This document shows, piece by piece, positions 1-13,524 of a stretch of DNA of 64,000 nucleotides; positions within the stretch are counted from its first letter, which is position 1, and every line of letters starts with the position of its first letter. This stretch comes from Gymnopus androsaceus JB14. Its lineage: Eukaryota > Basidiomycota > Agaricomycetes > Agaricales > Omphalotaceae. The position numbers and the translations under genes were made by a program. The DNA lies in the NCBI GenBank assembly GCA_009733575.1, contig ML769386.1, forward strand, positions 888,185 through 952,184. The letters run 5' to 3'. Under the pieces are notes generated by a model. The model was not told where the DNA came from. It made no database searches and worked only from the letters and a program-made list of their open reading frames with translations.

Positions 1-3000
1 AATTCATAGGTAATGATGCCAAGAGCCCACTATTGCAAAACATGTCAGTCCCGAGATAGTTCTGCAACTAAAGCAAGTACAAGCGTACCCAATCTACCGC
101 AGCATCGTCACCGCGAAGACCAAGAATAGTTTCTGGAGCTAGATAATCCGGAGTACCGACAAACTTTTGCTCGCCGGGAGGTGTTCCACCTGCCGAATTC
201 GAGTTGGACTGTGAATGAGAATGCGATCTCAAATCCGTTGAGAGCTCCGTTGCAAAAGACTGCACCGGGCTTTCGCCAGCTCTTGCCATACGCCGAGGGG
301 GAAATCCAGCAACTGATTCCGATCCACTGGATTCTCCGATATCATCTGTAGAAAGAAGATAAGGGGAGCTTCCGAACCGTGGAACCGCTTGTGTGCGTTG
401 GTTGAAGTACGAACCTCCACCATTTAAATCGTTGGAGAACAATGGTGACGATAGATACGCGGAGTCCATAGAGGGTGGCCTAGACCGAGAACTATATCTC
501 GTGTAAGGGCGACCAATCTGACTTTCACGAGTCTGTCGACCAAGTAAACCTATCCTACTAAGTCCAAAATCCGTGAGCTTCAAATGTCCGTGTTGGTCGA
601 TGAGCAAATTGTCAGGCTTGAGGTCACTAGAGAGAGGATTAAAGTCAAAACTGTCAAAACTGAGAACAAGTTGTTGAGCCCTACCGATGGACGAACGCCT
701 CGCTGATGGAGATACTCCAACCCTAACACAACTTCAGCAATATATTGCCTGGTCCACTCCTCCGGAAGAGCACCAAGACTCTTGATGAGCGCAGCACAAT
801 CCCCACCGTTCAGGTATTCCATCACCAAATACAAATTCTCCTTGCTCTGGAACGTAAAGTAAAGTTTCGCCACAAAGGGAGACTCGGCCTGCTTCATTAG
901 AATCATCCGCTCCGCCTTGACATTGGTGATTTGATTCTTCGCAATCATGTCGGCCTTCTTGAGTACTTTGATAGCATAATAATCACCCGTCGCCTTTTTG
1001 CGCGCAAGGAAAACTGACCCAAAGGCTCCCTTGCTGATGGGCTTGATGATATCAAAGTCCTTTATCGAGGTAGGATTTGTTCGTGCTATAGGAGCCACGG
1101 ATGGGTTTCGTGGAGAAAGAGGCCCACCAACAGCGGGGGGACTATTAACGGGATTAATCGTAGAGTGGCGACGATGGCTGCGTTTAGTAGAAGATTCTCG
1201 AGTGAGCAACGCATCGCGGGGGATGACCTGTGGTGACGCTGGAGGAGTGACAACAAACTTGGGCTCGAGCAGACTGGAAGACGATTTACGAGTCTTGATC
1301 GTGAGACGAGTGCTACTGCTAGGCTCATCCAGACTCATCGTCGGGACTGCATCATCAGGAGAGGAAGATGCGACGATGGGCGCAGCGAGTGCGAGAGGAG
1401 ATGATATAGAGGAAGGCGTTGACGAAGCGCGTATTCAGCCGAGGGCCGTAAGACATCGATGCCATGGAAACAGTAGAGCTGGGTCGAAGCTCTGGAGAAG
1501 TAGCCGGAGGTGCAGGAGAAGGGGCAAGAGGAGTGGGGTCCGAGGAATGCTCCCCGGTAAAAGCGTATTCAGAGGTGGTACTAGAATGATCATCGTCGTC
1601 GTGCGAGTGCCCCGAATGGCCCTGCGCACTGCTTCCACGTTCAAGTTGTCCCTCTTCCTCGTCAGAACTGTCGCTGCCACTGCTATCTTCATCCTGGTAT
1701 GCGGCAAGATGGGCTCCAACCCGCTCTTGCCACTCATTCCAGATCTTCTCGGAATATCGGATCGTATTCTGCATCCTGACCACAGTGTCAATCTTCTGCC
1801 TCATTACCCTTTCCACGTCCTGCGCCAACTGACCAAGAGCGGAATCCTCGGCAACGGGTTTACACCAATTTCGGATCTGAGACATCTTCCTTTCTGATCC
1901 TGGTGAGAGCAACCTCTGTCTTTCAATAGGCTCCTTGGCTTCCTCTTCCTTGAGCGAAGGAATCGATACCTCAGCAGCAACTTGCAATATATCATCCAAC
2001 TGGTCAAGCAACCTCCGCTGCATCTTCTTCACACCAAACTTGTGCATCTTGTTCACGCGGAACAACTGCATCGGGGATGAAATAATCGGGGAAGTCGACG
2101 GGGAGAAAATGGGCATTCCACGATACTCGGGTGGCGCAGCGGGGGATGAACGGTCCATAGCAGCAGATAGATCGCGAATGGTGTTTCGGAGTTCTTGTAT
2201 CGTTTCATTGCATTCTCCGATTTCGGCTTCCAGTCGATGGGTCTCTACGCAGGTGTCGCTGTGTTTCTCAAAGTACCATTGGGGATATGACACTCGCAGA
2301 TTCGGCAGAGGATAGGGTCGGTGCTAAAAGGTTGGGGGAATGGATAGGGTGTTTCGGGATCATCGTGACCGCCTTCGGCGTAGCTGACGTCCGCAGAAGG
2401 AGGTACATCGTCTGGCTCGATGTCTCCTTCAGAAACTAGGGTGATGGCGGGAGACTCGAATTCGTACCGAGGGGATGCAATGGGTTTGATGACCCACATG
2501 GTATGAGAGGGTTCACCGTCCTCACGATCAACCATGAGCATACCTTTACCCTCCATCTGCTGGAAAAGAGCTTGGCCAGGAGGTGGCTCCCGATCGCCCT
2601 CAGGCTCCACTCGAAGCCTAAACCTAGCCTCAACTGTATGAGAGTCATCCTCCAGTAAACGCTGTGTTGCGGTATCGAACACATGAGCATCTGCTGGGTG
2701 TAAAAAATGCGAAACACGAGACCCGAAAAGGTCTTCTGGTTCCGAGCTGGTGATAGATAATTAGTATAACTATCCCTGTAAATTTAATAGCTAACGGCAA
2801 GCTTACCCTACTACTACGTTCCAAGCATAATTGATCCAGATTAGATGTTCTCCATCGAGACTAAGCTCCAGCACTATATTCTGATTTTGGGCTGTTTCAG
2901 CTTGAAGCCTCAGTCGTTCTGTTGCCAACACCCGCGCAGATTCTGTATTGTCATGAGACTTTGAAGGACGAGGGCTGGATTCGTGTCGTTCGAGAGAGTG

Positions 3001-4333
3001 AGCTGTCGAGGCTGAGAGTGTCTTTGGGTTTTCATCTCGAGATCTTCGATTATGGCTATTAGGCCGATGTAAACGAAGCTTGTTGTCATCCTCAGGATTG
3101 AGCCTAAAGTCTTCTAGGTCGGATGCCTCGGTTTTCCTAGTCGGTGTAGGGGCAGGCGCTGGGAATTCGTCGGCGGGTTTCATGACAAAAGTCAATGGTT
3201 CATCCAGTTCGTTTTCGTTATCGTCAAAGTTCCAAAACTGTTTTTCGGCCTCCCACCATTCAACTACACGGCTGAGACTGGCGACGGCAAGAAGGACTTG
3301 CACATACCAGTTCCGACCATGCCAGTCGGGATGTTCTTCCCAAGCTTTACCAATATTTTGAACCCTCTGCACCAATGCCTCGCAGCATTTTGGTTGTGCT
3401 GTAAGCTGTGTAACGGACATGTCCGTGATATCGGTGGCCACACCAATCAGTTCATATAGCGTAGTCATGATGGGATCCACTGGGTCGTCAATCAATATTC
3501 GAGAGGAACGACGGTTGTTGGATGACGAGGAAACTGGATACTCGGAGAATGAGGGATGACTTTGCAGGGGAGGGAGCGGAGAACGAGAACGGGATGTAGA
3601 GCGAGAACTCTGGCCTGATCGGGGCGGTCGCGAAGGGATATGTATTGTACGCGACAACCGCCTCGAGGGCAAATTCTGAGTGTTCCATGATGGCGGAGCA
3701 GCAGTACCGCTCTGTTTTCGGGATAATGAGGTTTCGGGAAGCATCACAGTTGAGTTGCTGGGGGAAGAAGAGATCATGCCGGAAGACATGGATGTAGACA
3801 AGGGTCTGTCCCAAGGAGCGTTCTGTTGCTGCCTGCTGCGGTGAGAGTTTGGGCTCATTGAGGAAGAAGTAGATGATGCTGAAAAACAAATCAGATAAAT
3901 TTTGAATAAAAAAATAAGGGAAACAATACGGACGGTGACGACTGTGACGACTATGATATTCCTGCTCTGCTTCATACCCACCGTCCGAGCTAGACTCGTC
4001 GGTCAAAAGAGCAGACCTGTACTCGATAGGCTGGAGATCCGGCATATGGTCAAAATCACCAAGCTGGGAATCTCTGTCTGGCTCGTACTCGGTCTCCTTG
4101 AGACGTTCTTCGAAAAAAGCAGTTATATTATTGGTGACGCGCTGAAGTTCTTTATCGCATTCAGCCTTGGCCGCTTTGAGCCTTCGAGTGACATGACGCC
4201 TGACAAAAGGCATAGAGACGGTATTTGGGCCATTCTGAGAAGCTTGGGACGGCGGCGGGGAGAGGATAGTGTCTGGCGCAAAAACGAGCGGACTTGGGGG
4301 TTGGCGACGCTGCTGCTGACCGGAATCCGACAT
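1..4333 (-). CDS. RIM15: RIM15-type AGC serine/threonine kinase (3' end outside window)
   Basis: This is a fungal Rim15/Cek1-type kinase, a family that controls quiescence and nutrient response below TORC1 and PKA through Igo/endosulfine proteins. Reading leftwards from the ATG at 4333 there is a serine- and proline-rich N-terminal region, a conserved block around 3450-3170 (YELIGVATDITD..., HPDWHGRNWYVQVLLAV), a Cys/His zinc-finger-like motif near 2310-2240 (CRICECHIP...EKHSDTC), a coiled stretch, then an AGC kinase domain from about 1060 to the left edge. Seen in the kinase are the glycine loop GAFGSV, the AIKVLKK lysine, YLNGGD, DLKPDNLLID and DFGLS, followed by the roughly 100-residue insert typical of the family and GTPDYLAPE. 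An in-frame upstream ATG lies at 4402. Two single-base frame breaks, at the zinc finger (about 2281-2284) and the HRD loop (about 691-697), interrupt the frame. Family assignment is strong; exon borders are only approximate. Confidence 0.9.
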
Positions 4334-4462
4334 GGAGGGTTGCTGGAAAACTAGGGCGACATCAAGAGGAGAAGAGGAAAAAGGCAGCAAATTAATTGCC
4401 AAACGGCAATTACTTCGACTTTAGTCGAGCTCGCCGTTGAAGGGACGGTATTTGTCGTTAGA

Positions 4463-5194
4463 TTGTGGCTGGTCAGAAGCAAGAGCCTGTCAGGGTTGTC
4501 CTTTAAATTATTATTCTGGCCTAGATCCAAAATAGGGCACGTGAACTTCTCTCATGCTTCCTCGTCTCCGCAACTCGATTGTTCGTTCAAATCCGAGCAT
4601 TCGCGCTTTGCTTCGTCGTATTCCACCCAGAACGATGACCCCCATGCTGCTCTGAAAAATTTTGGGCGACGAGCTGCAAGAAGGATCAGCAACTCCTTCC
4701 AGTTTGTGGTTTTTTTTCATTTTTTCATTAGACTCAAAACTCATTCTATACTACAGACTACGTCCCCAATCCAGAATCCCGCTTTCGTCCCTTCTCAGCC
4801 AACGAGGCAAACTTATTTTCTCACTTTACTCGCGTGTTAAATACTGATTGCTATTACTACTTAGGTTATACAACCTTGGCGACTCTCGTACGAAGCAGTG
4901 GCCAAAAGACGCGCTCTGCCCGTGTCCAAGCCCCAACTCGGTCCTTCAAAAAGAGATGCTCAATTCAAGGATCCCTTCTATCGTCTTGGCGTAGACCCTC
5001 TCAAGCATGCGATGAATCCCTCCATGCTCACTCCATTCATCTCCGAGATGGGTAAAGTATTCGGTAGGGCACATACCGATCTCACGAAGAAGAATCAGAG
5101 GAGGTTGGGCAAAGCTATTCGTAGAGCCAAGATGATGGGAATTATACCGGTACTCAGCAGACGAAACATCTTTTCCCCAGTATCTTCTCGTTAA
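4463..5194 (+). CDS. RSM18: Mitochondrial 37S ribosomal protein bS18m
   Basis: The last exon (about 4865-5194) encodes a typical S18 core, with DPLKHAMNPSMLTPFISEMGK followed by KNQRRLGKAIRRAKMMGI and PVLSR, the signature of bacterial-type S18 proteins. It is a small-subunit protein of the mitochondrial ribosome. The acceptor at 4864 follows a good branch site and pyrimidine tract, and opens the frame after an in-frame TAG. The 5' exon is not settled. One frame from 4463 gives a Ser/Arg-rich stretch ending RFASSYSTQNDD, which resembles a presequence cleavage region; another ATG at 4554 starts an Arg-rich, acid-free peptide (MLPRLRNSIVRS) that also looks like a targeting signal but meets a stop at 4653. 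The gene is divergent from the RIM15 gene. Product is well supported, start is not. Confidence 0.8.
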
Positions 5195-5661
5195 TGAATG
5201 TAGCTTGGACATGTCAAAGTAACATTGACCCAAAGAGCTCTTATTTTCTCCTCAAACTCTAAACATAAGTATTCATATCGGTGATTCCCTAAGGGCCAAG
5301 GCAGCAATTGCGACATTTCATTCATTCGGACGTATCTTTTCGCAGCCTTGCACGAGAACAAAGACGAGGCTCGTAAAATCTTTGGTCATGCTCCGGTAAC
5401 ACTATTGAAAGGTGCTCAGATCATCAAGGGTAGAGTTACGCCAAAGTTACACGATGGTCTCCCGCATGCACCTAAACCGCACAGAGAACACGGAAGGGAA
5501 ACGAGTATCTGATGAGAAAGATGCTTCCTGCTTCTACATTGACAGGAGGCTCTACCAAGCTGCAGAACTGAGACTAGACTCTGGGACCTGGGTAAATCCC
5601 ATCGTTCTCCGTCAGTGACCGCAGGCTAAAATAATAACATGTTCCATAAAAACCGTACACA
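5195..5661. other. Intergenic region between convergent genes
   Basis: About 470 bp between the stop of the bS18m gene and the stop of RPN11. It should hold the two 3' untranslated regions. A 68-codon open frame at 5412-5618 has no recognisable protein features and I do not treat it as a gene. Confidence 0.6.
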
Positions 5662-6848
<1,187 letters not shown>

Positions 6849-6994
6849 GATAACTGATTGTGTTGGTAAAAAGTAGAGATTCAAAATTGAGCTGACGCGT
6901 CTTCAAGGCGTTGTTTGGCAAGCCTTTTAGAACCAAACAAAGCATGCTCAGCCACAGATCTATTCGATCCAATTCAATTCTTTTCGCGGCCAAC
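6849..6994. promoter_or_regulatory. Bidirectional promoter, RPN11 / coiled-coil gene
   Basis: The start codons at 6848 (-) and 6995 (+) are only 146 bp apart, so the two genes must share this region for transcription start. No recognised Rpn4-type or TATA element is claimed. Confidence 0.6.
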
Positions 6995-8863
6995 ATGTCC
7001 AGCGAGCTTTCCGATGCTCTCAATCCCTACTTTACACAACCCAGAAACTCTCGTCCCTCTAGTGTCCATTATCCCCAGCAACTGCAACCGGTGATTCAAC
7101 CTTCTCAGCAGTATGTCCCTCACAGAAGCGAGCTGGAAATGGCCATATCTGAACCAATGTATGCGCCTGTGTCTCAGTAAGTATTTGATATATACTTGCA
7201 AGCAAGCTTTCCCGATGCTCTTTCAGGCCACAGACCTCATCGGATACGATCCAAGAACTTTTACGCGTCGTGACGCAGACAAACCAGGCACAGGAGAATG
7301 AACGTAAACGGAGGCTTGCTTGGGAGCAGGAACAAGAAGAGAGATATGCGCAGAGGCAGGCAGAATTGGAGAAGCAAATGATGGAAATGCGTCAAGAAAT
7401 TTACACACTTCGATCGGCATTCGCTGCTGGTCCTCAACCTATTCCGCATCAACCAACTATTATGACCCATGCGCCATACTATTCTCCCATTTCTCCTATA
7501 TCCCAGAATTCGGACATGTTTGTTCAGGGATCTTCCTCGCGACCCATCCAACCAGAGATCGTATCCAACTACTCCATGTCTATATCTCCTCCGTATGATT
7601 CTCCTATTTCAACCGCTCCTCCGAAATCGGCATCGCCTTCAATATCTCCTATGCTCGGTCCAGTGAACAATGCCGGCACTTCAGTGCCTCCATCACCTGG
7701 TACTTCTCCTGACCGTGCCAGAAAGAGGTACAATGATACCATCGACTATGGTCACGACTCGGATCGTAGCGCATCCTCTGAAAATCTTGCTCAGAGTCGG
7801 AATCATTATCAACGAAAGTGTCGCACTATTCAGGTAAGGATTTCCTTTCTTTCCGTAGTCAACCTTTACTTACTTGAACCGTTCAGCAAGCGATGCGTAG
7901 TCATATATTACGTCTCATGTGTGTCGAGGAGGAGCAGAATCTACCTGACAGCCAACCGGAAGGTGTGGCGCACGACCCCTCTCAGCCATTACGCTTCGTG
8001 TGGGACAAGACAACGAAGCAATCTGTGCATAATACACGCATGAAGGCTTTCGTTCTTGAAGACATAAAGCGGAATCGCCAGCTGTATACAGAGCTTTCCG
8101 AGAGAGAGTTTAGCAAGGATGTCCTGGAATCTGCGTTTGAGCAGAGCTTTACAACTTTGCGGCAAAGGTTCAAAGCTCAGGGTAACGTAAATGATGCAAA
8201 GGCTCTCAAGAGTAAGGGAGATCAAAGAGCACAGAATGCACGAAGATCAGCACGGAGAAAGAAGGTATGTATGAGATTTTTGCATCCTATCTATCATCTG
8301 TTTCTTTTCACTCACTTTACTCTCATCAGAAACTCAACGACCGTTCAGCTGCTCGTTTGAAGATTCCAATCTTCGAGCATGTCGCATTCGATGGCGCTTT
8401 ACAACTCGAATGCATGTCCTCAGAGGAATCCGACGACGATGCAGATCCAACTCAGCCTAAATTTGTCTACACTCGGGGTTACCTCTGGAGAAGCAACCGC
8501 CTATTGCGTTTCTTTCATTCTCTGGATCAGGAAGGTAACGCGTCCAGCTCTGCCAAGCGTGGTAATGCACCGATGAACCGCGCCATTGGTATCCCCAAGG
8601 AAAGTGTCGGGCTTCCTCCAAACGGTGTATCAAATTGGATGATTAGTCGACGATGGATTCGTGCCACGCAATCGAAGCAGCCGGATTTGGCTGAGGCGCT
8701 GAAGAGGCTGGTAAGCAATTCTTCGGAACTGCCTCCAGAGACGTTGTATCGGCTTGGTGAGGAAAGTGATGATGATGAGGAGGAGGAGCGAGAGGTGCAG
8801 CAAGGGACACAGCAGGTGCCTCAGCATTATTCGAGTAGCTCTTTGCATAATGCTCTGGCTTGA
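6995..8863 (+). CDS. Conserved basidiomycete coiled-coil protein, function unknown
   Basis: I do not recognise a characterised family. The protein starts MSSELSDALNPYF; exon 1 ends at a GTAAGT at 7177 and exon 2 begins at about 7226 with PQTSSDTIQELL. It then has a charged coiled coil of about 40 residues (QENERKRRLAWEQEQEERYAQ and on), a long Ser/Pro-rich disordered stretch (about 7440-7720), and a better-folded C-terminal half (QAMRSHILRLMCVEE, RFVWDKTTKQSVHN, FVYTRGYLWRSNRLL) that ends in an acidic run ESDDDEEEE. Two further introns lie near 7833-7886 and 8263-8330. The layout, with a coiled coil, low-complexity linker and conserved C-terminal domain, suggests a nuclear or scaffold protein, but that is inference. 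Confidence 0.8.
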
Positions 8864-8987
8864 TTTAGAGTAGATACATACTGTACTAATCTGTATCATA
8901 GTACATGTACATATAGTAACTCGTTTTCGTACTTTGGCGCGATCCATTAGAGAGCGCTTGTTTTAGACGCTAATCCTTCCTTCCTTC

Positions 8988-11338
8988 ATGTCCACGACCA
9001 CAAGCAGCGAACACAACGGTATTCACCTTCAACTGGTCGCTCTCTATCAATCTAACGTCCTTGCTTTGAATCAGGCGTCAACTATGCCAGCCCCTCTAGG
9101 CAGAATAACCAGGCTCTCTGTACGCATTTACCAATAATCGTCCTTATGCTTATTCACTGTTATTGCAAGATAGCACACGGGAGAAAGAGTTTGTAGAACT
9201 ACATGAACAAGTCCAGGTAAGCTATTGACCATTCTCACTATATCTTCTCTTACTTATTCTGTCCACAGACTAGTGTCAATTTGCTGGACTCTCTCGAGTC
9301 CTTCTTGTCTACATTTCAAAAAGACTTGACAGCGGTATCAGGCCAGATATCAGAGCTTCAAGATAGAAGCAAAGATATCGACAATAGGCTCAAAAGTCGT
9401 CGGGTTCGTCCTAGCACCTACATGTCCCGCCCATTCTTCGATTGACGTGTCGAAAGTAGAAAATCGAGAAGCCTTTATCAAATCTCATTGCCGACATACT
9501 GATCCCTCCCGCACTTACCACGCTTATTCTGGACTCTCCCGTCGACGAGACATGGATCATGGCTATAGAAGACCTTGAGCGGCATTTGGAAGTGATCAAA
9601 GCTCGTTCGCGAGTCAAAGCCGCAAGAGATTTAGGAGAGGTTGTCGAAGGCTTGCGAATAGTAGTACGTTTCCTCTCATTACAGTGGCACTGTGCTTCCA
9701 TTGACCTTGGCTTCAAGGCAGCAACCAAACTTCGGGTCTTCTTCCTAGCCTTATTCCAGCCTATTCGCAATTCCGTGACAACGAATATGCAAGTTTTACA
9801 AACTTCTGTGCTAATAAAGTACCGCCCGCTTTTTGCATTCCTACAGCGGCAAGCAGCTCCTGTAGCTCATGAATTACAGAGATCATACGTTGGAGCAGCG
9901 CGTGTCTACTATGAAACTGGCTTCAGACGATATGCGAGAAGTTTGGGTTATATCAAGGTGGCTTAGGATCTTCTTCTCTTTTGTATTCATACTAATGTAG
10001 TCTAGGCACGTACCACGGAAAAGTTTGAGACGATAGTCAACGAAGGAGAAAAATCCAACGACATACCCGTCGATCTTGACCGGTTGTCAAATTCTCAGCT
10101 CGATGGCCCCAGTATTACGCTCGCGTACATGGCCGATGATAAGGCACATGCAAGTTATTGCTCTTTATTGCTGCCTTGCCCGCTCACATCTCATTCTTAT
10201 AGAAAGAACACCCGGAAGCCCTTTTCCGGTCCCTCCTGCTTGTCTTCATGGATAACGCCACCGCCGAATACACCTTTGAAAAGTTGTTCTTTACTGTAGA
10301 GCACACGCTGCCTTCGCTAGATACCCAAAACTCTCTATTGTCACCCTTATCTCTTCTCAGTCCAACAGACCGACAATCCAACGCCGGCTCGGACTATGGT
10401 GGGCGAAGCAGATCTGGTAGTGTATCCATAGCGAGTGCTTTGGATTCTATGAACACAGCTGTACGGGACGAGCAAGCCAACCTTGACGCGATATGGAAAC
10501 AGGTGTTTGATCCTGTATTGGAATATGTACAGGTATGCCTCGCGCGCTTTTTGTTCCATTGCACATGGGCTTACCCTTGGCAGACGTTCGTCAAGACCGT
10601 CATTGAGCCTCCGCCTCCGGTGGTTCCTCTGCTCACCATGATCCGCCTCACAGAGCACATCGTGACAGAAATCGAGAACCGATCCTGTCCACCGGGTGTA
10701 ACATTTATGTTCGGTCTACGGCTTCAGATGTGGCCTGTTTTCCAAAAGCTCATGAATGAAAACCTCGAAGCGCTCAAGAAGCTAGCAGAGGGTTCAGGTG
10801 GCGGGTATTTTAGTAGAGCAGCAGTCCTCACGGAAGCGTCTGTCCGAACTGTAAGCCGTATATCATTCTGTTGAGCAGGAAGCTAACAAGTGTATAGATA
10901 TGCACGAGCTACATCAAGTTGTTTGCCACCTTTGTGATCCTTACGGAGAAGGAAGATGAGACTATGATATTTTCCAAGTAAGCCGGTTCTCCTTCTCTTT
11001 TCAAGCTCACGCGCTGACTCTGAATAACAAGCTTGCTACGGATGAGGCAAGAAGTTGAAAAGCTTATACAGCGATATACTGCTCAGACGAGCGATGCTGT
11101 GGCACGAGCTACCGCCCAATCTACTTTCTATGAGATTCTTTTGCGAGGTTTAAATGTAAGTTGAGAGTTGGTCCCTGTATACTTATATGATCTTCTGACC
11201 CCAAGCCCTCTAAAACAGAAAGGAATTCAGTCTGTTGCTCATCCAAAGTCTCAACAGGAGCTTGCATATTGGTCAAAGTTGGAGGAAGAAGCGAGGAGGA
11301 AAATTATATCGGTTCAACAGGCGAGAACGAGGCGGTAG
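8988..11338 (+). CDS. VPS52: GARP/EARP complex subunit Vps52
   Basis: Vps52 is a subunit of the GARP tethering complex, which captures endosome-derived vesicles at the trans-Golgi. The ATG at 8988 opens MSTTTSSEHNGIHLQL; the N-terminal coiled coil follows (SVNLLDSLESFLSTFQKDL, ISELQDRSKDIDNRLKSR), then the Vps52 core IEKPLSNLIADILIPPALTT, TKLRVFFLALFQPIRNSVTT, NMQVLQTSVLIKYRPLFAFL, ARVYYETGFRRYARSLGYIK and the C-terminal half MDNATAEYTFEKLFFTVEHT, TFMFGLRLQMWPVFQKLMNE. At least nine short introns are needed and all join in frame. The stop is TAG at 11336-11338. A serine-rich insert (about 10320-10430) is not part of the conserved core. Confidence 0.93.
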
Positions 11339-11359
11339 TTGGCAGGCATATACAACTTG

Positions 11360-11427
11360 GTTTTTTTGTCCGGTCCCGAACCCAGTTTGAGTGAGTCTAC
11401 TTTCGCCTCCCATAACGGAAGAGATAT
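11360..11427 (-). pseudogene. Fragment of EFR3 last exon
   Basis: About 68 bp that align with 16968-17036 inside the efr3 last exon in the same orientation. The core 11396-11422 is identical over 27 bases to 17005-17031. On the minus strand it reads SSVMGGESRLTQT, against SSVMGGESRFTQT in the real gene. It has no start or context for expression, so it is a gene relic next to the vps52 stop codon. Confidence 0.8.
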
Positions 11428-11743
11428 GGTGCGACGGCATGCTATTCCTTAGGAACTTTTCGCCGACGCCCAATGAAACAGTCTCTACAGTTCGGTAAAA
11501 TCATTTCGTTAAATAAGTTGAACTTTAGCCGGGTTTCTTGTGCCAACGTCGAGACGCATCCGAGTTGTATGTAAGGTTGAATACTATTCTCGAGTTTAGC
11601 CGATGCTTTGTTGGACGCCTCATATTCAATCCATGACAAGGCCCCCCAATTCAAAGTACTAATTCTTGCCAAACCCCGACGGTGATGTCCAATCCTCCGA
11701 CGCCCCTCCTCTACTCAATGACCATCTCTTATGGTATGAAGGA

Positions 11744-11750
11744 TATAAAA
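11744..11750 (+). promoter_or_regulatory. TATA-like box of the DUF1254 gene
   Basis: TATAAAA occurs 27 bp before the ATG at 11777. If used, the 5' leader would be only a few bases, or translation may begin further in. Seen in sequence; use is inferred. Confidence 0.4.
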
Positions 11751-11776
11751 GCAAGGCTAACTCCCCAAGTCAAACC

Positions 11777-13330
11777 ATGTTTCTCTCTTCTACTCTGTTG
11801 TATCTTTCACTTGCACGTCTCGGTTTCGCCTCTCCATTCACTGGGCGAGATTCCTCTGATGGTAGTGATGTTCAAGGAAACGCGACAGCGGCATATATCT
11901 ATGGGTATGGCCCAGTTGCAGTCAATCGTTTTCGCAACCTCTATCTCTGCGAAGGTCTCTCCAAAGACCAATTCACGTACAACACCGCCCCCTCCTCTCC
12001 AGCCACCATCGGGTTTGAGCCCAATTACGATACAATTTACTCGCTCGATTTCCTGGATCTTCGAAATGGACCAGCGGTTATAGAGATCCCAGACATGTTT
12101 ACGGGATTGCGATACCATAACCTCATGCTTATAGATGCATATTGTATGTTGCTTGATTCTGCTCACTGCATTGTCTTATTCTAAGTTATTTCCAGCCAAT
12201 ATTTTCGCCCAGATCGGCGGACGGACTGAGGGATACGCAGCCGGGTCGTATGCTCTCGTATACCCTGAATGGACTGGCGCTGCACCCAACGATCTGCCCA
12301 TCTTCACGGCAACGACATGGGACGTCTGGGTCTACGGTCGAACCGAGTTCAACGGCACGAGTGATGTAAACACAACGGACGCCCTTCAGGCTGAATACAA
12401 CATCACAGTTCTCACTGAATATGCACCTGCCAATACTCCTCCCACCCTTCCAGCCCCAACCATTTGCGACCCAGTTCCAAATTGGCAAGATCTTACCCAG
12501 TATGGAGTCGAGTACTACGATGAACTCATGGCCATCCTTGCATCCAATCCGCCTCCATCTGACGATGCTGCGGCGGTAGCGAATCTTGCGGCTCTTGGGC
12601 TTTATCCCAGCACCTCGAATGTTACTGCCAACTTGACTTCTGAGCAGCTCACTGTACTCGAGATTGCAATGGCCCCGACGGATAATTATCTTCAAGCGAA
12701 CGCTATAGATGTAACGCCTCAGGTGGGGGCTAATTATGTTGCCAGTCTAGGAAGAACAGGAAATTACTCAGGCACTGATTATTACAATCGTGCCCTGCAA
12801 GCGATTAATGGAATTGGCGCTAATACGGACGTGGAGGCAGTTTATTTCGCATATACTCCTACTAACGGTACCGTTCTCGACGGGACCAAGACGCAGGTCC
12901 TGCACTTTGAGGCAAATGAGCTGGATGACCAGATCAACACGGGAGGATTTTGGAGTGTTACCGTACGTATTCTTGACGCTTCCAGTACTTGCTAATACTG
13001 ACTGGAGAACTAGGTGTACACTGACACTCAGGAGGGATCTCTTTACAATAATTCTCTGAATCGCTACGTGTACAACAGCCATGACGGTGAAACCCAATAC
13101 AACGCTGACGGTTCCCTGGATATCTTGTATGTTGTCTACTATTTAACCGGGGTCGCTTGTAACACTGATTTTTGTTTGTTAGCTTTGGATACACCGCTCC
13201 AGTCAACTCTACCAACACGACTAACTGGCTCCCCACTCCTGACGGAAGCTTCAAATTTACCATTCGTACCTATCTGCCCAACATGAATACTATCTACTCC
13301 TACATCCCTCCCTCTATCGTCGATGCATAA
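11777..13330 (+). CDS. Secreted DUF1254/DUF1214 protein
   Basis: The start MFLSSTLLYLSLARLGFAS is a typical signal peptide. The N-terminal part carries the DUF1254 pattern (YIYGYGPVAVNRFRNLY, FEPNYDTIYSLDFLDL, PAVIEIPDMFTGLRYHNLML, IDAYNYFPANIFAQIGGRT with small changes), and the C-terminal part the DUF1214 pattern (FWSVTVYTDTQEGSLYNNSL, NRYVYNSHDG, FGYTAPVNSTNTTNWLPTPD). Several N-x-S/T sites fit a glycosylated extracellular protein. The exact reaction is unknown; these domains occur in fungal and bacterial secreted or cell-envelope proteins. Three short introns (about 12144-12193, 12963-13012, 13126-13180) join the frame. The gene sits inside the accessory island between vps52 and efr3, so it may be a later arrival. 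Confidence 0.88.
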
Positions 13331-13524
13331 GTGTATGGTCATCTATCATTCATCGATACACAACTTCAATTAGAATACTACCGTTTAATTAGAATAATTA
13401 CACTTACTTACCTCAAAGTCCTTATTTGGGATCTGAAGTGGGCCAAAGAGCAAGTTTGGAAGTTTGAAAGATTTGACAAATAAAGTACTCATCGTTGGAT
13501 CATTGGATACTGGTGCGCGTCAAT

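Larger units (their letters stand above)
11339..11776. other. Intergenic region with a stranded EFR3 fragment
   Basis: Non-coding 440 bp between vps52 and the DUF1254 gene. Its first part (about 11360-11427) resembles part of the efr3 last exon (see separate entry). The remainder shows no coding pattern. A TATA-like element sits just before the next gene. Confidence 0.6.

Noticed and set aside
998..1897. Long plus-strand open frame opposite RIM15
   Set aside because: It is the shadow of the kinase gene on the other strand; the minus-strand frame carries the conserved motifs.
5412..5618. 68-codon open frame between convergent genes
   Set aside because: No motif, no paralogue and unusual composition; more likely chance.
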